The translations under genes and the position numbers were made by a program. Shown in pieces: positions 11,070 through 20,560 of a DNA stretch of 64,000 nt. The stretch covers positions 2,170,001-2,234,000 of the forward strand of contig NW_025408679.1 in assembly GCF_020360975.1 (NCBI RefSeq), read 5' to 3'. Position 1 is the first letter of the stretch; the number at the start of each line of letters is the position of its first letter. The notes beneath the pieces are model-generated. The model was not told the origin of the DNA, did no database searches, and saw only the letters and a list, made by a program, of their open reading frames with translations. The DNA is from Hirsutella rhossiliensis. Lineage: Eukaryota > Ascomycota > Sordariomycetes > Hypocreales > Ophiocordycipitaceae.

Positions 11070-12550
11070 ATTTCCTGGGCCATAGCTATCGCTGCTTGCG
11101 CAAACTCCGTGGCGTCCTGTAGTCTCTGAATAAAATCCTCCGCTGTCGCTTCCCCCTGCGTCGTGTCTTCCGTTCTTCGATGCTCAACTAACTGGATTGG
11201 CTCGTTGTGGTAGCCGTGCATGAAGAAGAACGGACTCAGTCCGGTGGAGGTTGCTTCCCTCTCGTTAATAGTCGCCATCGCGATTGGAAGCAAGTCTAAC
11301 CAGTTCTCCTGCAGATAATTCGTCCATATCCGAAGAATCCTCTCTACCTCTTGGTTCATTCGTTCTGTTGCACCGTCGGTTTGTGGATGGTACGCCGTCG
11401 ACAACCGCTGCTCGATCCCTAGCATCTGACAGAAACTTTTCCACATACCACTGACAAACTGGGGACCCCGATCACTGGTGATAGCCGTTGGGATGCCATG
11501 GACAGGGTAGTGTCGTTCGAAGAGTCTTCTTGCAACCGCTTCTGTGGAAATATCGTTCAATCCTTCGAGTTCGACGCCTTTGGTGAGTCGGTCCGTGACC
11601 ACCATGCAGTTCGTCGCGCCATCTTTCCCCGACGGTGGGAGGTCAGTAATAAAGTCAATGGTAATTTCGCTCCATATGCGTTGCGGAATAGGGAGCGGCT
11701 TTAGGAGTCCTTTCTTTGTATCCTCCAGATGGTGTTTCGTCCGCAAACCTCGCAGTTGCGCACAAACCGACGTACATCGCTAGCGGCACCCGGCCAGAAG
11801 AAGCGTCTCGACAGAGTCGAGTACGTGAGGTCCCTTCCAGGATGTCCGGTGATATGAGAGTCGTGAGTTTCCTGGATGATCTTTGTACGTAGCGGCTCCG
11901 AACCGGGTATCCAGACGCGTTCTCTAAAGCACAGCAGGCCTCTATTGTCTAATGAGCATTCTGAAATGCTGACAACCTTCTGTAACTCTGTTGGCAAACT
12001 CTTCGCTCCATCTGCTACCAGCTTCGTGAGTTCTTGATAAAGCTTGTCTTCTTGCCGTGCGGCGTGCCACAGCTGCTGTAACTCCTCATCTTCAAATATC
12101 CTGATCTCTTTTCGAAGTTGATTTCCTGGGCACCCTCGTTGTTGGTAGACAATGTCGATATTGGGACCCTTCTAAGGTGATCATTTTGGAATAGCCTCAT
12201 AATGCGTCCCTTTAGTCGTTCATCGGAGTAGTTGGCCGGCATATCCTGGTCCCGTCGAGAGAGTTCGTCAGGCAATCCGCCCTTGCGGCCCGGCCTCCAT
12301 TCGAGCTCGAATTGGAACCTGGACAGGAACTCCGACCACCGCACTTGTCTCTCTGTCAACCTCCTTTCCGAGTAGAAGTACCTCAGGTTCTTGTGGTCCG
12401 TTAGGATCTTGAAGTGCTCTACTGCCCGTAGCTCTGGTTCCCACTGCTCCAAACATCTGAGAATGGCGAGTAGCTCCTTGTCATGGATAGCGTAGTTCGC
12501 TTCGGCTGCCGAATGTTTTCTTCGAGAAGCAGGGTGGTTTTCCATACATG
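11070..12550 (-). pseudogene. Ty3/gypsy pol: RNase H and integrase, truncated at both ends
   Basis: Read on the minus strand, it begins in RNase H (EANYAIHDKELLAIL, then LTDHKNLRYF). The integrase zinc finger follows (HDSHITGHPG...CEVCG near 11770-11880). The integrase core has Asp in TIDFITDLPP, Asp in TSDRGPQFVSG and Glu in TDGATERMNQ. The frame stops at 11070 in MAQEI, where copia B is inserted. The protein resumes at 5052 on the plus strand, including the chromodomain. Protease and the fingers and palm of RT are missing; a LINE/SINE-like region replaces them. Frame changes lie near 12000 and 11740. Confidence 0.88.
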
Positions 12551-12631
12551 GAAAGGCCTGCAATCGATAATCGGTATCGGCCCCACATTTATTGCAAGTA
12601 TTGCAATACACCTTTCCATACTTGGTCCGTA

Positions 12632-12706
12632 GCCTCCATGGCGTAGTGGTGACACGTCTGGAGTCTCTGCTCTGCAGAGAGGTCGGTTCGAAACCGGCTG
12701 GAGGCA
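12632..12706 (+). ncRNA. tRNA-like pol III sequence (tRNA pseudogene or SINE head)
   Basis: A 7-bp acceptor stem (GCCTCCA / TGGAGGC) is followed by a perfect A box (TGGCGTAGTGG, 12639-12649), a perfect B box (GGTTCGAAACC, 12685-12695) and a good 5-bp T stem with a 7-nt loop. The D arm folds. The anticodon arm does not: the TCTG/CAGA stem holds a 12-nt loop instead of 7, and no oligo-T terminator follows closely. The start of the sequence most resembles tRNA-Gln-type heads. It fits a decayed tRNA or the head of a tRNA-derived SINE better than a working tRNA. Confidence 0.55.
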
Positions 12707-12882
12707 CCCCTGGGTGAACAGGGTACACCCGGGTTCCCGCTCGTCATCAGGGCCAACGTCATGAGAGAACACCAGTTCACAACGTCAAGTTCAAAGGAAG
12801 AACCGAAAACAAAACAAAAAGTTAATTGCAACAGAAGAATACGTCAAGTACAATCGGCGTACCAACCACCATCAATTACTAA

Positions 12883-13130
12883 CACAACCAGCTTCAACTT
12901 CGACAAATCACGCTTCAGTTGCTGAGAATAGGATGCTGAACACTTGGAGAAATTGACCTTCAAGCAGGTCTGTCATGAAGCGAACAGTGGAACGGTTGGC
13001 GCAGCGTAAGATGATCTGTGGGGCTTGAGGTGTCATGCATCAGTGTATCGAACCGTCAATAGCCAGAGCGTCTAGGCCCTATAGGAAGTATCCTCCGGGC
13101 GAAATAAATCCATACCATACTTGGTCCGTA
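12883..13130 (+). repeat. LINE 3' UTR, copy 1
   Basis: It starts ACTAACACAAC and ends TACTTGGTCCGT. It aligns along its length with 13560-13805, which directly follows a LINE ORF2 stop. It holds no coding part and is best read as a strongly 5'-truncated LINE insertion. Confidence 0.6.
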
Positions 13131-13557
13131 AAGCACTCAAAGCGCATCGATAAAGCATTGCCGGGCAAGCACACCCGCAAGATGTACGACGAGCTAACTA
13201 GAAAGGAATCTGAAGTGTTGGTACAACTTCGAACTGGCAAATCACGACTGAATGGCTACCTTTGCAAAATCGGGGCAGAGGAATCGGATGAGTGCACCTG
13301 TGGACAGTCGGCGGAAACGGTGGAACATTTCCTCTTTCGATGCAGAAGATGGACGGTACAACGAGAAATCATGCTTCGATATGCTCGCGGAAAGATGGGA
13401 AACCTAGGTGTCTTTCTTCCTAGGAGGCAAGGCAGAGTCAGACGACGACAAGTGGCAGCCCGATATGGGGGCTGTACGGGCGACAATACAGTTCGCATTG
13501 GCAACGAAACGCTTCAGTATGGACCGACGAGGGACCATGTACTGATCAAGGGATAAT
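13131..13557 (+). pseudogene. LINE (Tad-like) ORF2 C-terminus
   Basis: The frame reads LPGKHTRKMYDELTRKESEV, then LVQLRTGKSRLNGYL, then the CCHC-type tail CTCGQSAETVEHFLFRC. This arrangement is typical of the end of fungal Tad-group LINE ORF2 after RNase H. A frame change near 13425 moves the reading to ESDDDKWQPDMGAVRATIQF in the next frame. The 5' part is missing, as expected for target-primed reverse transcription that stopped early. 3' UTR copy 2 follows. Confidence 0.7.
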
Positions 13558-13559
13558 CA

Positions 13560-13805
13560 TACTAACACAACAGCCTTCAACTTGGCAGACCGCGCTTCAG
13601 TCGCTGAAGGTAGGACGCTGAACACTTGGAGAAACTGACCTTCAAGTAGGCCTGTCATGTCACAGCGAACGAGGCTGGAAACAGATGAAAAGAAGCGTGG
13701 GGCTTCAGGTGCGATGGAACCATGTACAGTAGGTACGTAGCTTAGCGTAGTGGCTCTATGGGGGAACCCTCCGGGCGCAATACAAAATAATAATACTTGG
13801 TCCGT
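13560..13805 (+). repeat. LINE 3' UTR, copy 2
   Basis: Direct repeat of 12883-13130. The most similar core is ...CTGAACACTTGGAGAAA-CTGACCTTCAAG.... It ends with the same 12-mer, TACTTGGTCCGT. That 12-mer also occurs at 12621-12632, just before the tRNA-like sequence. From 13806 to 14053 I see no gene. Confidence 0.6.
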
Positions 13806-14273
13806 GCACGACGACAAAATGTCACTGAAGACACCTTCGACAAGATGGACAAATTCACACCATATGGTGAATTAAAAATACGAAGTAATTGATTGAGCTC
13901 AATGATAATGTCCAAAAAGAGAGGGTAGGCAAATCTTACGTGTTTTGTTCCAAAACGAGGAGGGAAATCAGACGGGGAATTTGCACGAATTCTCACGCCA
14001 CGGTCACGCCACCGCCCCTTCCCTCTTCAAGACATTGTTCTTCACCCAATGCTTCAATAGGATATCCACAGCGGGGTTTTGGTGGCTGATTCAGCGGCTG
14101 AGCGCCACAACACCGCAGTTTAGCGTCCGTGCCCTCAGCGGCTTCCAATATCCACCCTTGTCCACGGTCGGCCGGACGGCCGACCGCCAAACGCCGCGTC
14201 TTGAAGGGCTCTCAAGGCTCGACGAGCTCGTCAAATTACGAGGAGGAAACAAAAATAGTGTATTTCTACCTCT

Positions 14274-16484
14274 TTAGTTGTACAACTTTTGCCTTTCTGT
14301 TGGCTCGGAGCTGTTTGCAAAATAAGTCCAGCGAGCAGCCGGTTTGCTGCTGTTGTAAGTTGACAATGTGCATCGCGGCCTCCTCGCTACACCTGTGGGC
14401 CTTCGCCACCTTGCGAATCTCCTTATAACCTCGAGCCGTAACGAATACCACTGCATATTCATTTTGTCGCCCGGCGCGCCACCGGCTTCCCATCTACCGT
14501 CGAGGTCGGCAATGGCTGGCCCGCCTCGAAGCCAACCGTCCACTCGCTCCAGAGCGCCTCGACCATTTTACTGCTCGGCACATCTGATACCGTGGCGGTG
14601 GCTCTGTCTTAACCGTGATCGTATCTGTCGCCGTCGGGCTCGTGGCACGGCTATCAACAATGCTCGACTGAGCCGAGACGAATCGGCTTCCATCTCCTCG
14701 TCCTCCTGCCCAACGACATCAACCACGGCCGGGGCCGTGGTGGCAGTGGTGGTCGTCGCGGCCGTAACGGAAGTTGAAACCATTCGAAAAAGACGACTGG
14801 GCTACCGCAAGACGTTCTTCGGTGGCTCGAAGCTGCTCGCTTAGCTCTGTTTTAAGCTGGATCGTCCTTGCTTCGTTCCGCGCGTCGATGGATTTAAGAT
14901 AGTCCGCGAGGACCGGCATCGCCTGGACTAGGACTGCAAGCTGGCTTGACGCTCCTCTTCAGGATGAAGTCCGATAGCTGGTGCGCGAACGGGCGTAGGC
15001 CGGATGCCGGAAGACCGGGTGGTTCCAAACGGGGCTGCCGGGGTATTTCTTCATCAGGACAACGGAATCCTGCAAGACAACCTCCCGTAAATAGAAGATG
15101 AGGTTCGTCGAACCCATCGCTGCCAGGTCGTTCTCCTGCTCGGTACCGGGACCGAACCGGCCTCGCCAACGGTCCAGCTCGGGCCAGATCATCGAGAGCA
15201 GGACCTCCGGCGGCGTCACGCCGGCACGGCGTATCTCGAAGCACCCGGCCTGTGGCGGGTGCCCGGCCATCGTACGCATGAACTTGCGAGGCAACGAGTT
15301 CAGGTAACAGCCGACCATCTGCTCCTGGTTCCAACGACCCGCGCGACGGATCTGGTCTTCGCTAATCCTTTAGTTCAGCCGTCCTCGCCCCGAGCTGCGG
15401 CCGATATGCGTCTTCTTCTGCGACGTGACGCCGGCGTAGGCGAAGGCCTTGACAACCACTCGCGCTGTGAGTTGTACGAGAAAGCCGCCGTCCGGCCGGT
15501 GCCGTTACCCTTGATTAGCCGGATGTCGTACCACGAGACCGCCTGCTGAAATCGAAACGGCTCACTACCGAGATCCCAACGATACAAGAGGTAGAACGAG
15601 AGGCCACAAGATGCAGATTAGCGGGTTCCTATTCCGATACGCGCCGGCGGTCTCGAGGCGGCCGTGCTGGTTCTGCTTGCCGGCTCGTGTCGTAAAGATG
15701 AGCGGCATGCACCGGTCGAGCCCTCCCGGCAAACTCAAAGGTGAATAGGTCTGAGATCTCTGCAGCCCGACGATCGCCGCCACGGGTGAAGATAATGGCC
15801 AAGAGGAGATCCACGAGGTCCGAAAATGACACTCGGGCGATGTGCGCTGTGGGCCCACAGCTCGTGGCATACTCGTTCGAACTCGACTCGAGTAACCATC
15901 GAGCAGAGTATCGCGGCCTTTATCGGCATAGTTCTCCCTGTCTCGTTGGGCGTCCCGGCGCTGTAGGGACTTGGTACTCTCGTACGTTGTCCTCGCGCGG
16001 CGACGGGTGCGTATTCATTCCGAGGGCCTTCTGCGTCCGGTAAAGATCCGTGATTGCGGTGACATAAGTTCGGACCGACCGCCAGGCCAGGCGGGTCTCG
16101 TCCTGCGAGTATCAGTGGCGGCCTTGCGGCTCCTGACCTTCAGGGCCGACCGGCCACCTCCTCGACGAGGAAGAGGAGCTTCTCCTCTGTGACCGTAGCG
16201 CCGTCACAGTACTGTTTGTGGCGGCAGAATTGCTCGAATTCCTCTTGCTTCGGTGCGTACGCCGAGGTCGTATTCCTTGGCCGAGACTCGTGGATCGCAG
16301 AGAGGATCGTCTGCGCATTGGCGCGTAGCTCGCGTCGTTTATCGCGTTCTGCCGGATGCGTTGGTCCACTCGTACGCTCGACGGCTTTGCGCGACTCCTG
16401 CCCTGCCCCTGCCCGGCCGCTGCTCCTGCGAGCTTCGGCAGGCCCCGCTTTCTTCGCCTTCCGTCGATTTGGCGTCCGGGCCAT
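14274..16484 (-). pseudogene. Crypton tyrosine recombinase with GCR1_C domain, left copy
   Basis: The start is MARTPNRRKAKK at 16484. An N-terminal SAM-like DNA-binding segment follows (SAYAPKQEEFEQFCRHKQY). The catalytic part then shows the Arg-I region (GGDRRAAEISDLFTFEF), the H-x-x-R block (HIGRSSG in the right copy) and the nucleophile Tyr in MVGCYLNSLPRKFM near 15311-15280. The C-terminus is a GCR1_C-type domain (WYSLRLEVI...EEAAMHIVNLQQQQTGCSL) near 14480-14290. Such enzymes cut and rejoin DNA through a 3'-phosphotyrosine in the nucleus and move Crypton circles. Numerous indels break the frame. Confidence 0.85.
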
Positions 16485-16838
16485 GGGATATATCGTGACG
16501 GGAAGACCAAGGCAAGCCTGCAGTGACCACCAGTCCGGGTTGGAGCGGGGTGGCGCGCGGCGACGAGAGATGCCCTATCTAGCGATCACGATGCGCACCG
16601 CCTGGTCGGGTCGCCCGCTAAAATTCCAGTGGACAGGGCGCCGTAGCGAACGTGAATAGCGGCTTCTCCATCGAATCAGCGACGCAATCAGCGGGGGGCA
16701 CCGATATCTGCGTATATCCACGGCGCGCGCCGTTCGGGTGGGGTGGATATCCGCAGATACGATTGGCCCGCCTGGTCGCTGATTCTCGGATTGCCCCACC
16801 TGACCAGATCAGCGGCGCTCAGCAAACCCTCGGATACC

Positions 16839-16905
16839 TTCGTGAGGCTCGTTGGCCTCGTTGGCTTCGTGGGCCTCGTGGGCTGCGTTGGCCGCGTTGG
16901 ATATT
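16839..16905. repeat. 9-bp-unit minisatellite at the palindrome centre
   Basis: Units of the type CGTTGGCCT / CGTGGGCTT are repeated about six times. The same array with the same order of unit variants occurs, reverse complemented, at 51015-51090. Confidence 0.8.
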
Positions 16906-17246
16906 GGTATCCGAGGGTTTGCTGAGCGCCGCTGATCTGGTCAGGTGGGGCAATCCGAGAATCAGCGACCAGGCGGGCCAATCGTATCTGCGGATATCCA
17001 CCCCACCCGAACGGCGCGCGCCGCGCAGATATCGGTGCCCCCGCTGATTGCGTCGCTGATTCGATGGAGAAGCCGCTATTCACGTTCGCTACGGCGCCCT
17101 GTCCACTGGAATTTTAGCGGGCGACCCGACCAGGCGGTGCGCATCGTGATCGCTAGATAGGGCATCTCTCGTCGCCGCGCGCCACCCTGCTCCAACCCGA
17201 CTGGTGGTCACCGCAGGCTGGCGGTCTTCCCGTCACGATATATCCC

Positions 17247-19445
17247 ATGGCCCGGACGCCAAATCGACGGAAGGCGAAGACAAGGGGCCTGCCGAAGCTC
17301 GCAGGAGCAGCGGCCGGGGCAGGGGCAGGGCAGGAGTCGCGCAAAGCCGTCGAGCGTACGAGTGGACCAACGCATCCGGCAGAACGCGATAAACGACGCG
17401 GAGCTACGCGCCAATGCGCAGACGATCCTCTGCGATCCACGAGTCTCGGCCAGGAAGACGACCTCGGCGTACGCACCGAAGCAAGAGGAATTCGAGCAAT
17501 TCTGCCGCCACAAACAGTACTGTGACGGCGCTACGGTCACAGAGGAGAAGCTCCTCTCCTCGTCGAGGAGGTCGGTCGGCCCTGAAGGTCAGGAGCCGCA
17601 AGGCCGCCACTGATACTCCGCAGGACGAGACCCGCCTGGCCTGGCGGTCGGTCCGAACTTATGTCACCGCAATCACGGATCTTTACCGGACGCAGAAGGC
17701 CCTCGAATGAATACGCACCCGTCGCCGCGCGAGGACAACGTACGAGAGTACCTCAAGTCCACGCCCAACGAGACAGGGAGAACTATGCCGATAAAGGCCG
17801 CGATACTCTGCTCGATGGTTACTCGCGAGTTCGAACGAGTATGCCACGAGCTGTGGGCCCACAGCGGCACATCGCCCGAGTGTCATTTTCGGACCTCGTG
17901 GATCTCCTCTTTGGCCATTATCTTCTCACCCGTGGCGGCGATCGTCGGGCTGCAGAGATCTCAGACCTATTCACCTTTGAGTTTGCCGGGAGGGCTCGAC
18001 CGGTGCATGCCGCTCATCTTACGACACGAGCCGGCAAGCAGAACCAGCACGGCCGCCTCGAGACCGCCGGCGCGTATCGGAATAGGAACCCGCTAATCTG
18101 CATCTTGGGTGGCCTCGTTCTACCTCTTGTATCGTTGGGATCTCGGTAGTGAGCCGTTTCCGATTTCAGCAGGCGGTCCGTGGTACGACATCCGGCTAAT
18201 CAAGGGTAACGGCACCGGCCGGACGGCGGCTTTCTCGTACAACTCACAGCGCGAGTGGGTTGTCAAGGCCTTCGCCTACGCCGGCGTCACGTCGCAGAAG
18301 AAGACGCATATCGGCCGCAGCTCGGGGCGAGGACGGCTGAACTAAAGGGATTAGCGAAGACCAGATCCGTCGCGCGGGTCGTTGGAACCAGGAGCAGATG
18401 GTCGGCTGTTACCTGAACTCGTTGCCTCGCAAGTTCATGCGTACGATGGCCGGGCACCCGCCACAGGCCGGGTGCTTGAGATACGCCGTGCCGGCGTGAC
18501 GCCGCCGGAGGTCCTGCTCGATGATCTGGCCCGAGCTGGACCGTTGGCGAGGCCGGTTCGGTCCCGGTACCGAGCAGGAGAACGACCTGGCAGCGATGGG
18601 TTCGACGAACCTCATCTTCTATTTACGGAGGTTGTCTTGCAGGATTCCGTTGTCCTGATGAAGAAATACCCCGGCAGCCCCGTTTGGAACCACCCGGTCT
18701 TCCGGCATCCGGCCTACGCCCCGTTCGCGCACCAGCTATCGGACTTCATCCTGAAGAGGAGCGTCCAAGCCAGCTTGCAGTCCTAGTCCAGGCGATGCCG
18801 GTCCTCGCGGACTATCTTAAATCCATCGACGCGCGGAACGAAGCAAGGACGATCCAGCTTAAAACAGAGCTAAGCGAGCAGCTTCGAGCCACCGAAGAAC
18901 GTCTTGCGGTAGCCCAGTCGTCCCTTTTTCGAATGGTTTCAACTTCCGTTACGGCCGCGACGACCACCACTGCCACCACGGCCCCGGCCGTGGTTGATGT
19001 CGTTGGGCAGGAGGACGAGGAGATGGAAGCCGATTCGTCTCGGCTCAGTCGAGCATTGTTGATAGCCGTGCCACGAGCCCGACGGCGACAGATACGATCA
19101 CGGTTAAGACAGAGCCACCGCCACGGTATCAGATGTGCCGAGCAGTAAAAATGGTCGAGGCGCTCTGGAGCGAGTGGACGGTTGGCCTTCGAGGCGGGCC
19201 AGCCATTGCCGACCTCGACGGTAGATGGGGAAGCCGGTGGCGCGCCGGGCGACAAAATGAATATGCAGTGGTATTCGTTACGGCTCGAGGTTATAAGGGA
19301 GATTCGCAAGGTGGCGAAGGCCCACAGGTGTAGCGAGGAGGCCGCGATGCACATTGTCAACTTACAACAGCAGCAAACCGGCTGCTCGCTGGACTTATTT
19401 TGCAAACAGCTCCGAGCCAACAGAAAGGCAAAGTTGTACAACTAA
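17247..19445 (+). pseudogene. Crypton tyrosine recombinase with GCR1_C domain, right copy
   Basis: Mirror of the left copy. It starts MARTPNRRKAK at 17247 and ends AKLYN-stop at 19445, about 730 codons. Visible parts are the SAM-like N-terminus (near 17460-17525), the Arg-I region LLTRGGDRRAAEISDLF (17922-17970), HIGRSSG (18307-18327), CYLNSLP with the Tyr nucleophile (18403-18423), and the GCR1_C domain (19150-19440). A coiled-coil-like stretch near 18830-18920 (SIDARNEARTIQLKTELSEQ) precedes the Thr/Ala-rich linker. At least six frame changes break it. They differ from those of the left copy. Confidence 0.86.
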
Positions 19446-19664
19446 AGAGGTAGAAATACACTATTTTTGTTTCCCCTCGTAATTTGACGAGCTCGTCGAG
19501 CCTTGAGAGCCCTTCAAGACGCGGCGTTCTGGCGGGGGCCGTCCGGCCGACCGTGGACAAGGGTGGATATTGGAAGCCGCTGAGGGCACGGACGCTAAAC
19601 TGCGGTGTTGTGGCGCTCAGCCGCTGAATCAGCCACCAAAACCCCGCTGTGGATATCCTATTGA

Positions 19665-20199
19665 TCATGACATACACCAATTAAGGTATGGTGGCTTTCG
19701 ATCATTCGATCTTGGTCCATCGTCCAACTAGCCTAACGTAAAAATTTTCGGGCTCCAACATCACGGAAGTAATTCGATTGAAAGGATCATTTAAGCTTTC
19801 CTGTCCCTGAAAGGATCATTTAAGCTTTTCCTGTCCCTCCGACGACGCGATTGACAAGTCTGGCCAGTGATACGTTAGGTCATGCTCCGTCCTACATGGA
19901 AGAACTCATAAAACTGGGTGCAATGAGAAGTACTTTCTAATACGCACTAACACTAGCCTTACCTTCGGGCCTTCCTGGGATAGCTACCCGGCAGCAAAGA
20001 CGAAAAGCATCCGTTCGGTGCCGGATCGACCTGACCAAGGTAGCCAGGTCGATATTGTGAGGATGATGGTATTCATGATGGAATGGAGTAGATAAACTGG
20101 CAGAAAACTGGTCAATAAGCCCTACAGATGACACTGGAATCATCGCCGCTCGGATTCTGCCTGGTCATTCTCCGCAGTGAGCCTCTTACCTGAGCTTAT
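19665..20199. other. Intergenic DNA with one short tandem duplication
   Basis: No gene seen. A 29/30-bp unit (GAAAGGATCATTTAAGC...) is duplicated in tandem at 19781-19839. Confidence 0.5.
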
Positions 20200-20560
20200 T
20201 TTTAGCGTTACTGGTATGATTCGGTATACCGGTAATACCATGGTATCAAGTTTTTGTCAAACCATACCAGGTCTTGGCGGTATTTACCATACCAATACCA
20301 ACTCATACCGGACCATTCCGATCACTGAACTGCAGTTCGCAGTGCAGTGCAGTTTGTCGCTGACGAACGGACGGACAGTTTGGTTTGGCCATCTGGTCTG
20401 CACTGGCAGTTTGGTTTGACCATGTGGGCTTGCACTGCCAGTTAAGTGCGCCCTGGCCGAGTGCACTGGCAGTTTGGTCTAGTGGCGTCACACGCACAGA
20501 AGGGGCCGTTTGGGGTGTTCACACGCACTACTTGCACTATTAGGAGCCCTGGATCAAACC
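20200..20560. repeat. CAGTGC/GCACTG word-rich repeat, copy 1
   Basis: The words TGCACTGGCAGTTTGGT, TGCACTGCCAGTTAAG and GCAGTGCAGTGCAG recur at short distance in both orientations. The left half holds repeated GGTAT/ATACC words. The right end GCACTATTAGGAGC reappears inverted at about 50638-50653. The pattern is like the subterminal motifs of hAT-type non-autonomous elements, but I cannot define ends. Confidence 0.5.

Larger units (their letters stand above)
14054..19664. repeat. 5.6-kb palindrome made of two divergent Crypton copies
   Basis: The left arm (14054-16838, 2785 bp) is the reverse complement of the right arm (16906-19664, 2759 bp). The arms differ by many small indels and substitutions. 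A 67-bp centre separates them. Each arm holds one Crypton gene with its start near the centre, plus upstream and downstream DNA. Outside 14054 and 19664 the flanks are unrelated. Confidence 0.9.

Noticed and set aside
12632..12706. Functional tRNA gene
   Set aside because: A and B boxes are perfect, but the anticodon loop is 5 nt too long and no oligo-T terminator follows.
1..13000. Repeat-induced point mutation as the cause of decay
   Set aside because: The copia copies differ mainly by indels and scattered changes, and their coding motifs stay readable. I see no flood of C-to-T change, though I could not compute RIP indices.
14129..14844. Plus-strand open frames opposite the Crypton
   Set aside because: They are antisense shadows of GC-rich Crypton coding sequence. 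The minus-strand reading has the domain motifs.
16839..16905. CRISPR array
   Set aside because: The repeat units are 9 bp and contiguous with no spacers, and the genome is fungal.
14054..19664. Starship giant transposon with a DUF3435 captain
   Set aside because: The recombinase has a GCR1_C tail and Crypton layout, and there is no cargo region with captain-first orientation. The arms are simply two Crypton copies.
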